Source: Prevotella sp. (lineage in GTDB: Bacteria > Bacteroidota > Bacteroidia > Bacteroidales > Bacteroidaceae). From it: 64,000 bases of DNA. Of the stretch, positions 9,812-18,407 are shown in pieces. The stretch lies in NCBI GenBank assembly GCA_017538105.1, contig JAFYJN010000085.1, forward strand, positions 62,001 to 126,000. Direction: 5' to 3'. Below the pieces are notes generated by a model, which was not told where the DNA came from, searched no databases, and was given only the letters and a program-made list of their open reading frames with translations. Made by a program: the position numbers and the translations under genes. The first letter of the stretch is position 1; each line of letters opens with the position of its first letter.

Positions 9812-10909
9812 TCAGAACGCCACTTGAAGTTGAGCCTGCAACCAGTTGTAATCATCTTGGAAATGGCTAAGAACCCTTGTATACTGCAATTGGGCGCGAC
9901 ACTTCTTGAAGAACCAGTATTGCAAGCCTGCCGTGAGTTGTGTCTGGTAATAGTCCATGTCTGGGTTTCGGTTGAAATAGTCGGCAGAGGCAATGATATC
10001 AACCCCCTTGCCAATGGGCACACACCCCGTCACATATCCACCATTACTGTTCACGTCGCCATCTTTGCCCCACATATATTCACCACGCACACTGACACCA
10101 CCCGTGGTGGACGCTGCGCCCGCCGTGGTGGGCATTTTCCATTCTGCGCCCACACTCAGTCGGTCGCGTGTGTAGTCATCCCCTTCGGCCACTGACGGGT
10201 TCCATGCAGCCGTACCCACGGCATGTCCTTTTCCTTTCTGTCCTGAGGCGACAATTCGGAGACCATTCATTGGTCTCACATCGATTTTGGCAATGAGGTC
10301 CTTATTGTTGTTGCCATCGCGCCTGTTGATGCCCTGTCCGTTCATCACCGCCAATTCATACAGCAATCGGTCATTGAACAACGAGCCATACACCATCAGT
10401 CCCATGTCACGACCATAATTAACCCCATTGAGCGGGTCAGGTCCCTCGCCAGCAAGGAAAAGCGTAGCCTGCGAATATACATCTATGAGTTCAAGCATTG
10501 TCGGCGACAGCGGGTTCTCCATGGAAAAACTGTGTTTGAACTGTCCTAGTCGTACAGAAAACGAATTATCGTTGGAAAATCTATAATCCATATAATATTC
10601 CTGCACTACACTTGAAAAGTCGTGCATGAAAAGGAACGACCATCTGTCGGTGATACGTGCCTTGGCCCAAAAAAGGGTGCGTTTGAGGTTGAAGTCATTG
10701 GTTTGCTTGCCATTGGCATCGTTCCAAGCATAGCCGCCCTGTGCGTAACCATGCAGTTCGATGCGGTCGGTAAGCTCCTTCAACCAATTGATACTATCTT
10801 TCGATTGTTGCCCCATGGCAGCCACGCTGCTCATGACAGCCATGGCTACCGCCAATGTCACGTTTTTTACCCGTTGTCTGTGAAACGGGTGAGTAGAATT
10901 ACCATTCAT
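9812..10909 (-). CDS. Outer-membrane porin, phosphate-selective porin O/P (OprP) type
   Basis: A 365-residue protein with an N-terminal signal sequence (an AMGQ cleavage region near residue 33), alternating amphipathic beta strands and a terminal Phe (LQVAF), the end expected of an outer-membrane beta-barrel. The N-terminal half has HGYAQGGYAW and RLGQFKHSFSMENP, typical of the Porin_O_P family, which forms anion- or phosphate-selective trimeric pores. A minus-strand TAtcTTTG element (CAAAGATA on the plus strand, 10995-11002) lies about 85 bp upstream. It probably shares a transcript with the sodium:solute symporter. Specificity for phosphate is a family default and not proven here. Confidence 0.85.
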   Translation of the reverse strand: MNGNSTHPFHRQRVKNVTLAVAMAVMSSVAAMGQQSKDSINWLKELTDRIELHGYAQGGYAWNDANGKQTNDFNLKRTLFWAKARITDRWSFLFMHDFSSVVQEYYMDYRFSNDNSFSVRLGQFKHSFSMENPLSPTMLELIDVYSQATLFLAGEGPDPLNGVNYGRDMGLMVYGSLFNDRLLYELAVMNGQGINRRDGNNNKDLIAKIDVRPMNGLRIVASGQKGKGHAVGTAAWNPSVAEGDDYTRDRLSVGAEWKMPTTAGAASTTGGVSVRGEYMWGKDGDVNSNGGYVTGCVPIGKGVDIIASADYFNRNPDMDYYQTQLTAGLQYWFFKKCRAQLQYTRVLSHFQDDYNWLQAQLQVAF

Positions 10910-11190
10910 AAAAACTATAAAAAAATCAAATTAGCCCCCGAGGTCCCTCCCAAAGAGGGTGTGGAGGAAAAATCTTCTCACCTTTTTGAGAGTGCAAAGA
11001 TAAGCACAAAATGCCAAAATAGCGCATTATAGGGCACTTTTCTTTCATTTTATCGTAAAAATGGTTATTTTTGTAACATTAAGAAAAAAAGGAACGGTAG
11101 TTTTGGAAGAATTTTCCCCACAACGTACTTATTGATTTTGCTTTTCCCATCGTATTATTGGAAAACAATGATGCCAAAAAAAGAAGAAAC

Positions 11191-11222
11191 ATTGCAATTT
11201 TCAGGAATTAGCACTAACTTTG
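11191..11222 (+). promoter_or_regulatory. Promoter deciding the start of the caspase-like gene
   Basis: ATTG (11191-11194), a 20-bp spacer and TAacTTTG (11215-11222) give a start of transcription near 11229. The in-frame ATG at 11132 is therefore upstream of the transcript, and the ATG at 11249, which begins a good signal peptide, is the true start. Confidence 0.65.
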
Positions 11223-11248
11223 CAGGTTCAAATACAAACAAAATCAAT

Positions 11249-12574
11249 ATGATAAAGAAATACTGTCTTTCATTGCTACTTTTGCTGCTTGGCATGGTGG
11301 CCCAAGCACAGACATTTTATGAGATGTCGTTCAATATGCCCAATGATGATGAAACCTTTTTGGGATTGATCATTTACACCGACGAAAGCGACTGCAAAAT
11401 GCGGTTGGTAAGTGCCCGTTCCATCGCAGAGAACACCGTTTACGAGGCTAATTATACTTGTCAGATTGAGGATAAGAAAGACGCCGAGGACATAGGCGTG
11501 ATGTACTATACCCCTACGGAGGATGGGATGCCCAGTCTAATATGGTATTGGCAGAAGAACGACCTCTCAGACTTTTCCGACACCCCTTTTATCGCCTTTG
11601 ACCTTAACGACAGCGAATCATGGTTTGCCGCCACCTCGTTCGAAGAAGTGAGTCTCGCCGACATGGACGAGGAATATGTCAGCCAATTCTATAGCGACAA
11701 CGAACCAGAATACCAGATATTGATGGGAGCAGCCGATGTTGTCAGGTCACAAGCATCGGCTCCTTTGACAATCGGCGGTTACGACTCCCCTTATGGTGAA
11801 AACAACTCCCCCACCTTAACTGACCAAGCACCAGCGTTCCACCTCATCATCGCTGCCAACACCATGGTGAGCGACATTGGTCCCGCCTGTCAAATAGATT
11901 TCAACAATGTGAGAAGTGAATTTGCCGGCGTAGCCAAATGTCTGGGCATGCGGCTTGATGAGACCCTCGTGGCCGGTAACAATTATAGCAAAGACGCCTT
12001 GTTCGCAGCCATGGACAATCTCCATCCTGGGAGCGATGATGTGGTAATGTTTGTCTATACCGGCCATGGATTCCGTTTCAAGAACCAGCCGGATGCTTAT
12101 CCCAATATGGACCTCACGAGTACCGCTTATGAAGATGCCACGGAGAACTACGCCTCATTGAGCGATGTGTTCAAAACTATTACGAGCAAAGGTGCCCGAT
12201 TGAACATTGTATTGAGTGACTGCTGCAACAGCGAGGTGAATCTTACGCAGCCCATCATCAGCAGCAATTCCCTATTCTCACGCTCGAACACAAGTTTCGA
12301 CCGCAACAAGGTTCAACAACTCTTTCTTCGGTCACAAGGCAACATCATAGCCACTGCCGCCAGTCCCGGCGAAGTGGCTTGGTGTGGTAGCAACGGCGGT
12401 TTCTTTTTGCTAAGTGTGATAGAAAGCCTGCGCAATCAAATCAGCGCGATGAGCAACACGCCCCCCTCATGGGAAGCACTGATAAAAAACGCCATCGATG
12501 CCGCCGCCAAGAAATCGGAGAGCAGTGAAGGCTGCAAAAAACAGAACGGAGTGAAATACGTAGAGATAAAGTGA
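11249..12574 (+). CDS. Secreted caspase-family (peptidase C14) protein
   Basis: A 441-residue protein with a clear signal peptide ending in AQAQ, so it leaves the cytoplasm. The N-terminal half (about 20-190) is not recognised. The C-terminal half is a caspase/metacaspase fold. FVYTGHG carries the catalytic His273 after a hydrophobic strand, and VLSDCCNS carries the catalytic Cys (Cys325 or, by metacaspase alignment, Cys326) at the end of the next strand. Both catalytic residues are kept, so the domain may be active. It has its own promoter and terminator and no obvious partner gene. Bacterial caspase homologues often act in signalling or cell-death circuits; a secreted single-domain version has no assigned role, and none is claimed. 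Confidence 0.83.
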   Translation: MIKKYCLSLLLLLLGMVAQAQTFYEMSFNMPNDDETFLGLIIYTDESDCKMRLVSARSIAENTVYEANYTCQIEDKKDAEDIGVMYYTPTEDGMPSLIWYWQKNDLSDFSDTPFIAFDLNDSESWFAATSFEEVSLADMDEEYVSQFYSDNEPEYQILMGAADVVRSQASAPLTIGGYDSPYGENNSPTLTDQAPAFHLIIAANTMVSDIGPACQIDFNNVRSEFAGVAKCLGMRLDETLVAGNNYSKDALFAAMDNLHPGSDDVVMFVYTGHGFRFKNQPDAYPNMDLTSTAYEDATENYASLSDVFKTITSKGARLNIVLSDCCNSEVNLTQPIISSNSLFSRSNTSFDRNKVQQLFLRSQGNIIATAASPGEVAWCGSNGGFFLLSVIESLRNQISAMSNTPPSWEALIKNAIDAAAKKSESSEGCKKQNGVKYVEIK

Positions 12575-12617
12575 TGAGGCTCTACAGGGGAAAAGTTTCC
12601 TTTGATGATTGCATAAG

Positions 12618-12648
12618 AGAGGGGCGACTTCACAGTCGCCCCTCTTTC
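12618..12648 (+). terminator. Terminator between the caspase-like gene and susD
   Basis: A perfect 12-bp stem (12618-12629 with 12634-12645) with a 4-nt loop, GC-rich and followed by a short T run. It stands between convergent genes and may serve both strands. Confidence 0.85.
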
Positions 12649-12756
12649 CAAAATCATTAACCTAAAAAACACTAATTCCTATATACTGTGTTTTGTGAAA
12701 AAAGTTTATGCTCTCTTTCTTTGTAATGATTTTCTATACTGAATTCAGATGAAGCA

Positions 12757-14709
12757 TCAGTTTCTATAGGCAGGGTTCTGATATGCCTTCTTTTCTGCAT
12801 CATCCATCTCCATACCTTCAAGCTGTCCTTGTGGAATAGGACGGAGGTAGAAGTCAGCGGGAATAGTGCGGTGGAACTCCTGAAGATCTTTGTCAGTGTA
12901 TCCACTGCCAGCGATGTGGTAAACCGTAGCCTTTTCAGCCCATGTCTGCGTACGCACGAGGTCGAACCAACGGTATCCCTCTCCCCAGAATTCACGACTG
13001 CGCTCATCGAGAATATAGTCGATGGTGATGGTGGCCGGTGTGGCGGCAATCATAGCCGCGCTATTATCTACAGTAGTCTCCAGTTTCACATTATCGTTTT
13101 GGTTGAACGTCATCTTTCCTGCGCGAGCACGTAGCACATTCACCAAATCGCGTGCATCACTATTCTTTCCGAGTTTCACGGCTGCCTCGGCGGCGATAAG
13201 ATAGAACTCCGAGAACTTGGCGATATTGAACGGTCTCGGGCTACCACCATTCACCTTGCTACCTAAACCACCATTATTGTCAGTACGGTAGATACCCAAT
13301 TTCCAGTTGATGGGGAATTTCTTACGGCTGATGTGGTTGACTGCCACGACGAAATCAGAACGTCCCTGTGTCTCTCCAAAGCCTAATTTACCGTCAGCAC
13401 CCGTATAATCAATAGCGTTATCCATGTACTCTGGTACCCAACTGAAGTATACAGAGTCGGGAAGGACTTGCATTTGATTGGCACCGATTACATAAGGCAC
13501 TTTACTACCCGTCTTATGCCAGTTGGTATGGTAGCGCAATGTGAAGGTTGCGTCGTAGCGCGAGTCAATGGACTTGACGGCATCTTCCCACACACCACCT
13601 TCAATGAAGTTGTCGGCAATGGGAGCCATACGTGTCCAAGGACGTCCTAGAGCCTGCACAGCCTCACGCTGCACGGGATTGATGGAAGAACCATCTGGGG
13701 CTTTGGCAATCATCTCAGTATAGTTCCATGTTTCCATCCAGTAGGCAAAGTTTTCAGGAGAGCCACCGCTACCCCAGCCATAGCCTGTTCCTCCGTTACC
13801 ATATTTCTCATTCTCATCATGGTCGGCATAGAGCATGATTTCGGCATTTCTGTCGTTGGTAGCCACATTCACGTCGTAGAACGTTTCCTGCAGTTTATAC
13901 GGTCCAGGGTTGTCGATTGCCGTCTTGGCCACTTGATATGCCTGTTGGAAGTACCAAGTAGCATCATGCCCATCGAGGTCCTGACGAGCGCATTCAGGAT
14001 AAGTCGGGATGTTCTTAGGATTCTCCAACCACCATCCAAAGGTGAGATATGCCTTGGAGAGGAAGAGTCTTGCGAGGTTCTTCGTTGCCGTTCCCGTGAG
14101 ACGAGGCTCATCAGGTAGGTTGTTCACTGCGAAATTGAGGTCGCTGAAGATGGCTTGGTACACCTCTGGCACGGTGTTACGCACCGATGTACGGACGGTA
14201 GATGTATTGAACTTCAATGGTCCAGCACCCAAATCGAGAGGCACACCGCCAAATGTCTGCACGAGCAGGAAATAGTCGAAAGCACGGAAGAAGTATGCCT
14301 CAGCGAGCATTGATTCGCTCATGCCAGCGTCAGTACCATTTTCGATGATACCGCTAGCCGTGTTGATATTGGCAAAAGCTGTTCCCCAGAGCAAGTCGGA
14401 ACGGCTGGAGGAAGCCGTGAGGTTGCCCACCCCCGAGAGGTCGGCGTCCTTGAAGTTACCGTCGGCCGACTGCGCCCAGGTGTACTCATCAGTACCCGTC
14501 TCGCAGATATTGAGCCAATAGCCGTTTCCATAGAAATAGCGCAGGTGCGCATAGAGCGAAGTCAGGCCACCCTCGATACCCATTTCAGAATTGAAGAACG
14601 AGGGGTCGAGATTGCTGCGCGGTTGTTCGTCGAGTATATCTGAGCACGAAGCCAACATACCTCCGAGGAGACACACAGCACCTATTTTCTTGAATATGTT
14701 CGTTTTCAT
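12757..14709 (-). CDS. SusD/RagB-family glycan-binding lipoprotein (xylan-type PUL)
   Basis: A 650-residue surface lipoprotein with a signal peptide and lipobox ending in Cys22 (MLASC). It carries the SusD N-terminal features (ILDEQPRSNLDPS) and C-terminal RagB/SusD region (DYILDERSREFWGEGYRW), which is highly conserved in the family. SusD proteins cover the SusC pore and pass oligosaccharides into it. The gene lies 69 bp after the SusC partner on the same strand. The GH115 glucuronidase nearby suggests that the ligand is a glucuronic-acid-substituted xylan, but the binding residues cannot be read from sequence alone. Confidence 0.95.
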   Translation of the reverse strand: MKTNIFKKIGAVCLLGGMLASCSDILDEQPRSNLDPSFFNSEMGIEGGLTSLYAHLRYFYGNGYWLNICETGTDEYTWAQSADGNFKDADLSGVGNLTASSSRSDLLWGTAFANINTASGIIENGTDAGMSESMLAEAYFFRAFDYFLLVQTFGGVPLDLGAGPLKFNTSTVRTSVRNTVPEVYQAIFSDLNFAVNNLPDEPRLTGTATKNLARLFLSKAYLTFGWWLENPKNIPTYPECARQDLDGHDATWYFQQAYQVAKTAIDNPGPYKLQETFYDVNVATNDRNAEIMLYADHDENEKYGNGGTGYGWGSGGSPENFAYWMETWNYTEMIAKAPDGSSINPVQREAVQALGRPWTRMAPIADNFIEGGVWEDAVKSIDSRYDATFTLRYHTNWHKTGSKVPYVIGANQMQVLPDSVYFSWVPEYMDNAIDYTGADGKLGFGETQGRSDFVVAVNHISRKKFPINWKLGIYRTDNNGGLGSKVNGGSPRPFNIAKFSEFYLIAAEAAVKLGKNSDARDLVNVLRARAGKMTFNQNDNVKLETTVDNSAAMIAATPATITIDYILDERSREFWGEGYRWFDLVRTQTWAEKATVYHIAGSGYTDKDLQEFHRTIPADFYLRPIPQGQLEGMEMDDAEKKAYQNPAYRN

Positions 14710-14778
14710 GATTAATTCAATGCTAAATGATTATTTCTGTATCTTAACTGTCCTAATTTTATAATTGTCAATTGCGAA

Positions 14779-17700
14779 TTAGAACGTAATGTTGACACCG
14801 AAGAGGAAGTTACGCGTAGCCGGTGTGTTGTATCCCACGATTGGCATACGGTGTGTGCGATATTCTCCATATGCCACTGCCGTGTTCTCAGTAGCCCATG
14901 AGTTGGTTTCGGGATCGAGTCCGCTCTCATTGTTAAACGGCGAGAAGAGCACGAAGGGATTCTGTATGGTAGCATAGAGACGCAGGCGGCTGATACCAAG
15001 GTCGCGTACGGCCTTGAGGTGCTCGAAGTTGTATCCGAGAGTAATCGTGCGGATTTTCAAGTAACCAGCATTGAAGTAGCCGAGCGTACTGCCATATTTG
15101 GGGTTGTCACCACTCTGGATGCCACCCGGTTTCGGATATTTGGCACCCGTGTTGTCTTCCGTCCAGTAGTCCACGTCGAGCTGTCCGCGACGTCCTGTCA
15201 GCATGTTGAGATAGCCGTTAGATGAGTGGATGGCCGAGATGAGCTTGCCACCAACTTGGAAAGCACCAATCATGGTGAAATCGAAGTGTTTGTAGGAAAC
15301 CGTTGTATTGAAACCACCGAGCAGATCTGGTTCCATATCCATGACTCGGCGATCGTCGGGACCGATGGCACGTGTCGGCTTACCGTTGGCGTCGAGCACG
15401 TCGTCGTTGTATTTCACCTTGATCATTCCGAGGTTGCCACCTGGCTCAAGAATATCGAAGTTGGTAATGGGGTTGCCACTATCATCCGTACCCACCTGAT
15501 ACACGTCTTCCGCGTTCCAGAGGCCGTCGTACTCATAGTCGTAGATGACATCGATGGGATGTCCAACGAACCAACGGTTTGCCTCGTCTTTGTCCTTACC
15601 CGAAGCCAATGCGGTAAGTTTGTTGCGGTTGGCATAGAGGTTGATGCCAGCATCCCAATTCCATCCGTTTTTATTGTCGATGATAGTACCATTGAGGGTA
15701 AATTCCCATCCCTTGTTCTCGGTTTTACCGATGTTACCCGTAAAGCTGCTCACGCCAGACGTTGAAGGCAACGACAGATTGAGCAGGATGTCGTTAGTCT
15801 TCTGGATATAGTATTCAAAGGTACCAGAGAGACGTCCGTGGAAGAGAGAGAAGTCAACACCGAAGTTCCATGTCTTGGAGTATTCCCATCCGAGTTCCGG
15901 ATTGGGCAAAGCGGTAACATAATAACCTGGTTTGTAGCTACTGCCGAAGTTATAGTTTCGTGTCGAAAGGGTACCCATAGTGGAATAAGGGTTGATACTC
16001 TGATTAGAAGTTTCACCGTAGCCAATGCGCAGTTTCAGGTTGTCGAGCCATGTGAGGTCTTGCATGAACTCCTCGCGAGACATGTTCCAACCCAGACTGA
16101 TAGCAGGATAGGTATGCCACTGGTGACCTTTTGCCAATCGAGATGAAGCATCGGCGCGGACAGCCACGGAAGCCATATATTTATTGTCGTATGAGTACAT
16201 CACACGGCCCATCCAGGAGATCAGTCCACTCTGCCAGTAGTTGAAGTTTTCGAGTTTTGACTCACCTGCGGCTTGGTCAAGAGCATAATACTGCATGAAG
16301 TCGCCAGGAATGTCCTGAGCACTTGCACCTATCCTTTCATAAGTAGTTTGCTCTGCCGAATACATACCCACGACATTGAGATTGTGCTTTTCAGCGAACG
16401 TACGGTCATAGGTAACAATATTTTCCACCGCCCAGTTGCGTGTTTGATCATCCCAGACGCCGCCACCATTGACAGATTTGGCATCTTTGTTGTTCACGCC
16501 CGTACCGGTAAAGTTGCCATTTTTGGCGGAACGGAAGTTCAGACCGATATTGATGCGGTAACTAAGTCCCTCAACCCATGGGCATTTAACCTCGCCAAAG
16601 AGCGTATTGTAAGTACCTATACCTTTGTTTTCGTTGAGCCACACATCTTCGAGGCTCTCCACCAAGTCACGAGTAATTACCGTTTGGTCATCGGCGGGAA
16701 GCGAGATATAGCGTTTCAGGTTTCCATTCTCATCATAGGGAGAAGCGATTGGGGTCATCGCGAGGACATTGTACATGCCACTCACGCCCTGGGTGATGCG
16801 GTAACTGTTATTGGTTGACAGTCCGAAATGGAAATATTTTCCAATGAACTGGTCGAAATTACCTCTTACACTCACGCGGTCATATGCCTGTGTTGGCACC
16901 ACTGCTTCGTCGTGGTAATATCCAGCACCAAAGCTATAGCTACCTCCATTGGTTCCGCCCGAAATGGTAACATCGTGATTATGGCTGATACCCGTCTTAT
17001 AATACAGGTCTTGCCAGTCGGTGTTAGTGTCGTCGCTCTCAGCAAGGGAATTCTGGTACAGTCCGGCATACTTACGGAACTTAGCATAGGTCGGTCCGTC
17101 CATCATCGGGTATTTCTTGAACACCGTTTTGAAGCTGACGTATCCGTTGTAGTTCACCTTGGCCGGAGCGCCCTGATAGCCTTTATTGGTGGTGATGATA
17201 ATCACACCGTTGGCACCACGGGAACCGTAGATAGCGGTTGCCGAAGCGTCCTTAAGAATATCCATCGACTTGATGTCGGCGGGGTTGATGTCGGAGAGCA
17301 CGCCCATGAACGGTATTCCGTCGAGCACGATGAGCGGGTCGTTGCTTGCGCTGAGGGAGCGCTGGCCACGGATGCGAATCTGCATTTCCGCGCCTGGCTG
17401 CGATGACGTCTGTGTCATGAGCACACCAGCCACACGACCTTGCAGTGCTTGTGCCGCGTTGGTTGCCGCCACCTGGTTGAGTTTCTCACCTCCGATATTG
17501 GCCACGGAACCCGTTACCGCTTCACGCCGTTGCGTACCGTAACCGATGACTACCACCTCATTGAGGTTGTGTCCCTCTTCCTCGAGGATAATACTGAGGT
17601 TGGAGCTGGCTCCCAACACCACTTCCTGAGAAACATATCCCACATAGGAGATGACGAGTGTAGCTCCTTGGGGAGCATCCAGTTCAAAGCGTCCGTCGAT

Positions 17701-17916
17701 GTCTGTTAGCGACCCGTTGGAAGTGCCTTTCACTTGAACAGTAGCGCCGATGAGCGGTCCTTGAGAATCGCCCACGTAGCCTGTTACCTTTTTGCTCTGC
17801 TGCACGGCCTCTACTGATTGTGAGTCAGTGGCAGCCATAGCATTTTGTGGGATAGCAATCAGTCCGAAGAGCGAGCACAATCCCACACATAGAGATTTTC
17901 CAAAGTTCACATGCAT
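14779..17916 (-). CDS. SusC/RagA-family TonB-linked outer-membrane transporter (xylan-type PUL)
   Basis: A 1045-residue TonB-dependent transporter. In order it has a signal peptide, a carboxypeptidase-regulatory-like domain (about 43-120, with GPLIGATVQVKGT), a TonB-box-like NEVVVIGYGTQ stretch, a plug domain with DPLIVLDGIP and ILKDASATAIYGSRGANGV, and a long beta-barrel ending in Phe (FGVNITF). It forms the import complex with the adjacent SusD. A minus-strand TAccTTTG element (CAAAGGTA on the plus strand, 18064-18071) lies about 150 bp upstream, giving a long leader. Such leaders are usual for SusC genes under HTCS control. Confidence 0.95.
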   Translation of the reverse strand: MHVNFGKSLCVGLCSLFGLIAIPQNAMAATDSQSVEAVQQSKKVTGYVGDSQGPLIGATVQVKGTSNGSLTDIDGRFELDAPQGATLVISYVGYVSQEVVLGASSNLSIILEEEGHNLNEVVVIGYGTQRREAVTGSVANIGGEKLNQVAATNAAQALQGRVAGVLMTQTSSQPGAEMQIRIRGQRSLSASNDPLIVLDGIPFMGVLSDINPADIKSMDILKDASATAIYGSRGANGVIIITTNKGYQGAPAKVNYNGYVSFKTVFKKYPMMDGPTYAKFRKYAGLYQNSLAESDDTNTDWQDLYYKTGISHNHDVTISGGTNGGSYSFGAGYYHDEAVVPTQAYDRVSVRGNFDQFIGKYFHFGLSTNNSYRITQGVSGMYNVLAMTPIASPYDENGNLKRYISLPADDQTVITRDLVESLEDVWLNENKGIGTYNTLFGEVKCPWVEGLSYRINIGLNFRSAKNGNFTGTGVNNKDAKSVNGGGVWDDQTRNWAVENIVTYDRTFAEKHNLNVVGMYSAEQTTYERIGASAQDIPGDFMQYYALDQAAGESKLENFNYWQSGLISWMGRVMYSYDNKYMASVAVRADASSRLAKGHQWHTYPAISLGWNMSREEFMQDLTWLDNLKLRIGYGETSNQSINPYSTMGTLSTRNYNFGSSYKPGYYVTALPNPELGWEYSKTWNFGVDFSLFHGRLSGTFEYYIQKTNDILLNLSLPSTSGVSSFTGNIGKTENKGWEFTLNGTIIDNKNGWNWDAGINLYANRNKLTALASGKDKDEANRWFVGHPIDVIYDYEYDGLWNAEDVYQVGTDDSGNPITNFDILEPGGNLGMIKVKYNDDVLDANGKPTRAIGPDDRRVMDMEPDLLGGFNTTVSYKHFDFTMIGAFQVGGKLISAIHSSNGYLNMLTGRRGQLDVDYWTEDNTGAKYPKPGGIQSGDNPKYGSTLGYFNAGYLKIRTITLGYNFEHLKAVRDLGISRLRLYATIQNPFVLFSPFNNESGLDPETNSWATENTAVAYGEYRTHRMPIVGYNTPATRNFLFGVNITF

Positions 17917-18176
17917 AGCATTCTTTTTTAAGTTTATAAATAAATATAATTAGGTTATGTAATTGTTAAATTGAATTGCAGATTTGTCTATTTTTTGTTC
18001 TCAAATTTGTCATTATGTGGGTTTATGTATGCAGAAAAGCGGCTTGTGTTTCAATAGTCGACACAAAGGTATATATAATTAAAAATCATTCCATTAACAA
18101 TTGTTCCAAGGGTTTTAAAATTTGTTTCAGACAAAAAAAACGAGTAATTTCCCAGAGATTTATAGGGTCAAGGGGC

Positions 18177-18330
18177 ATTTTTAAGAAGATAAAGGAAGTT
18201 AGAGGAAGGTAAAGGAAGATAGAGGAAGATAGAGGAAGATAGAGGGAGGTAGAGGAAGGTAGAGGAAGATAGCCGCTTTTCAGCGGCGAAGATAAAGGAC
18301 AAGACCAAACCGACCGTTGATGGAATCGGA
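18177..18330. repeat. Composite dispersed repeat, copy 1: purine tandem tract plus hairpin
   Basis: Within the 490-bp gap between susC and the HTCS gene, about ten units of AGGAAGATAG type are followed by a small hairpin (GCCGCTTTTCAGCGGC), then AAGATAAAGGACAA and CCGACCGTTGATGG. The same modules recur, in part, at 25797-25940 and, inverted, at 45826-46030. No coding potential is seen. Confidence 0.8.
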
Positions 18331-18342
18331 GGAACCAAAACT

Positions 18343-18379
18343 GAAATAACGTAATTACAAATCGCAATTACGTTATTTC
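18343..18379 (-). terminator. Terminator for the second HTCS gene
   Basis: A perfect 14-bp inverted repeat (18343-18356 with 18366-18379) with a 9-nt loop lies 28 bp beyond the HTCS stop codon on the minus strand. It is AT-rich and has no long T run, so efficiency is uncertain. Confidence 0.65.
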
Positions 18380-18407
18380 AATGCCATGATATTGCGTTTT
18401 GACGCGA

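Noticed and set aside
15226-17406. Several long plus-strand frames opposite susC
   Set aside because: They are antisense to a full-length SusC with all expected domains, and carry no motif of their own.
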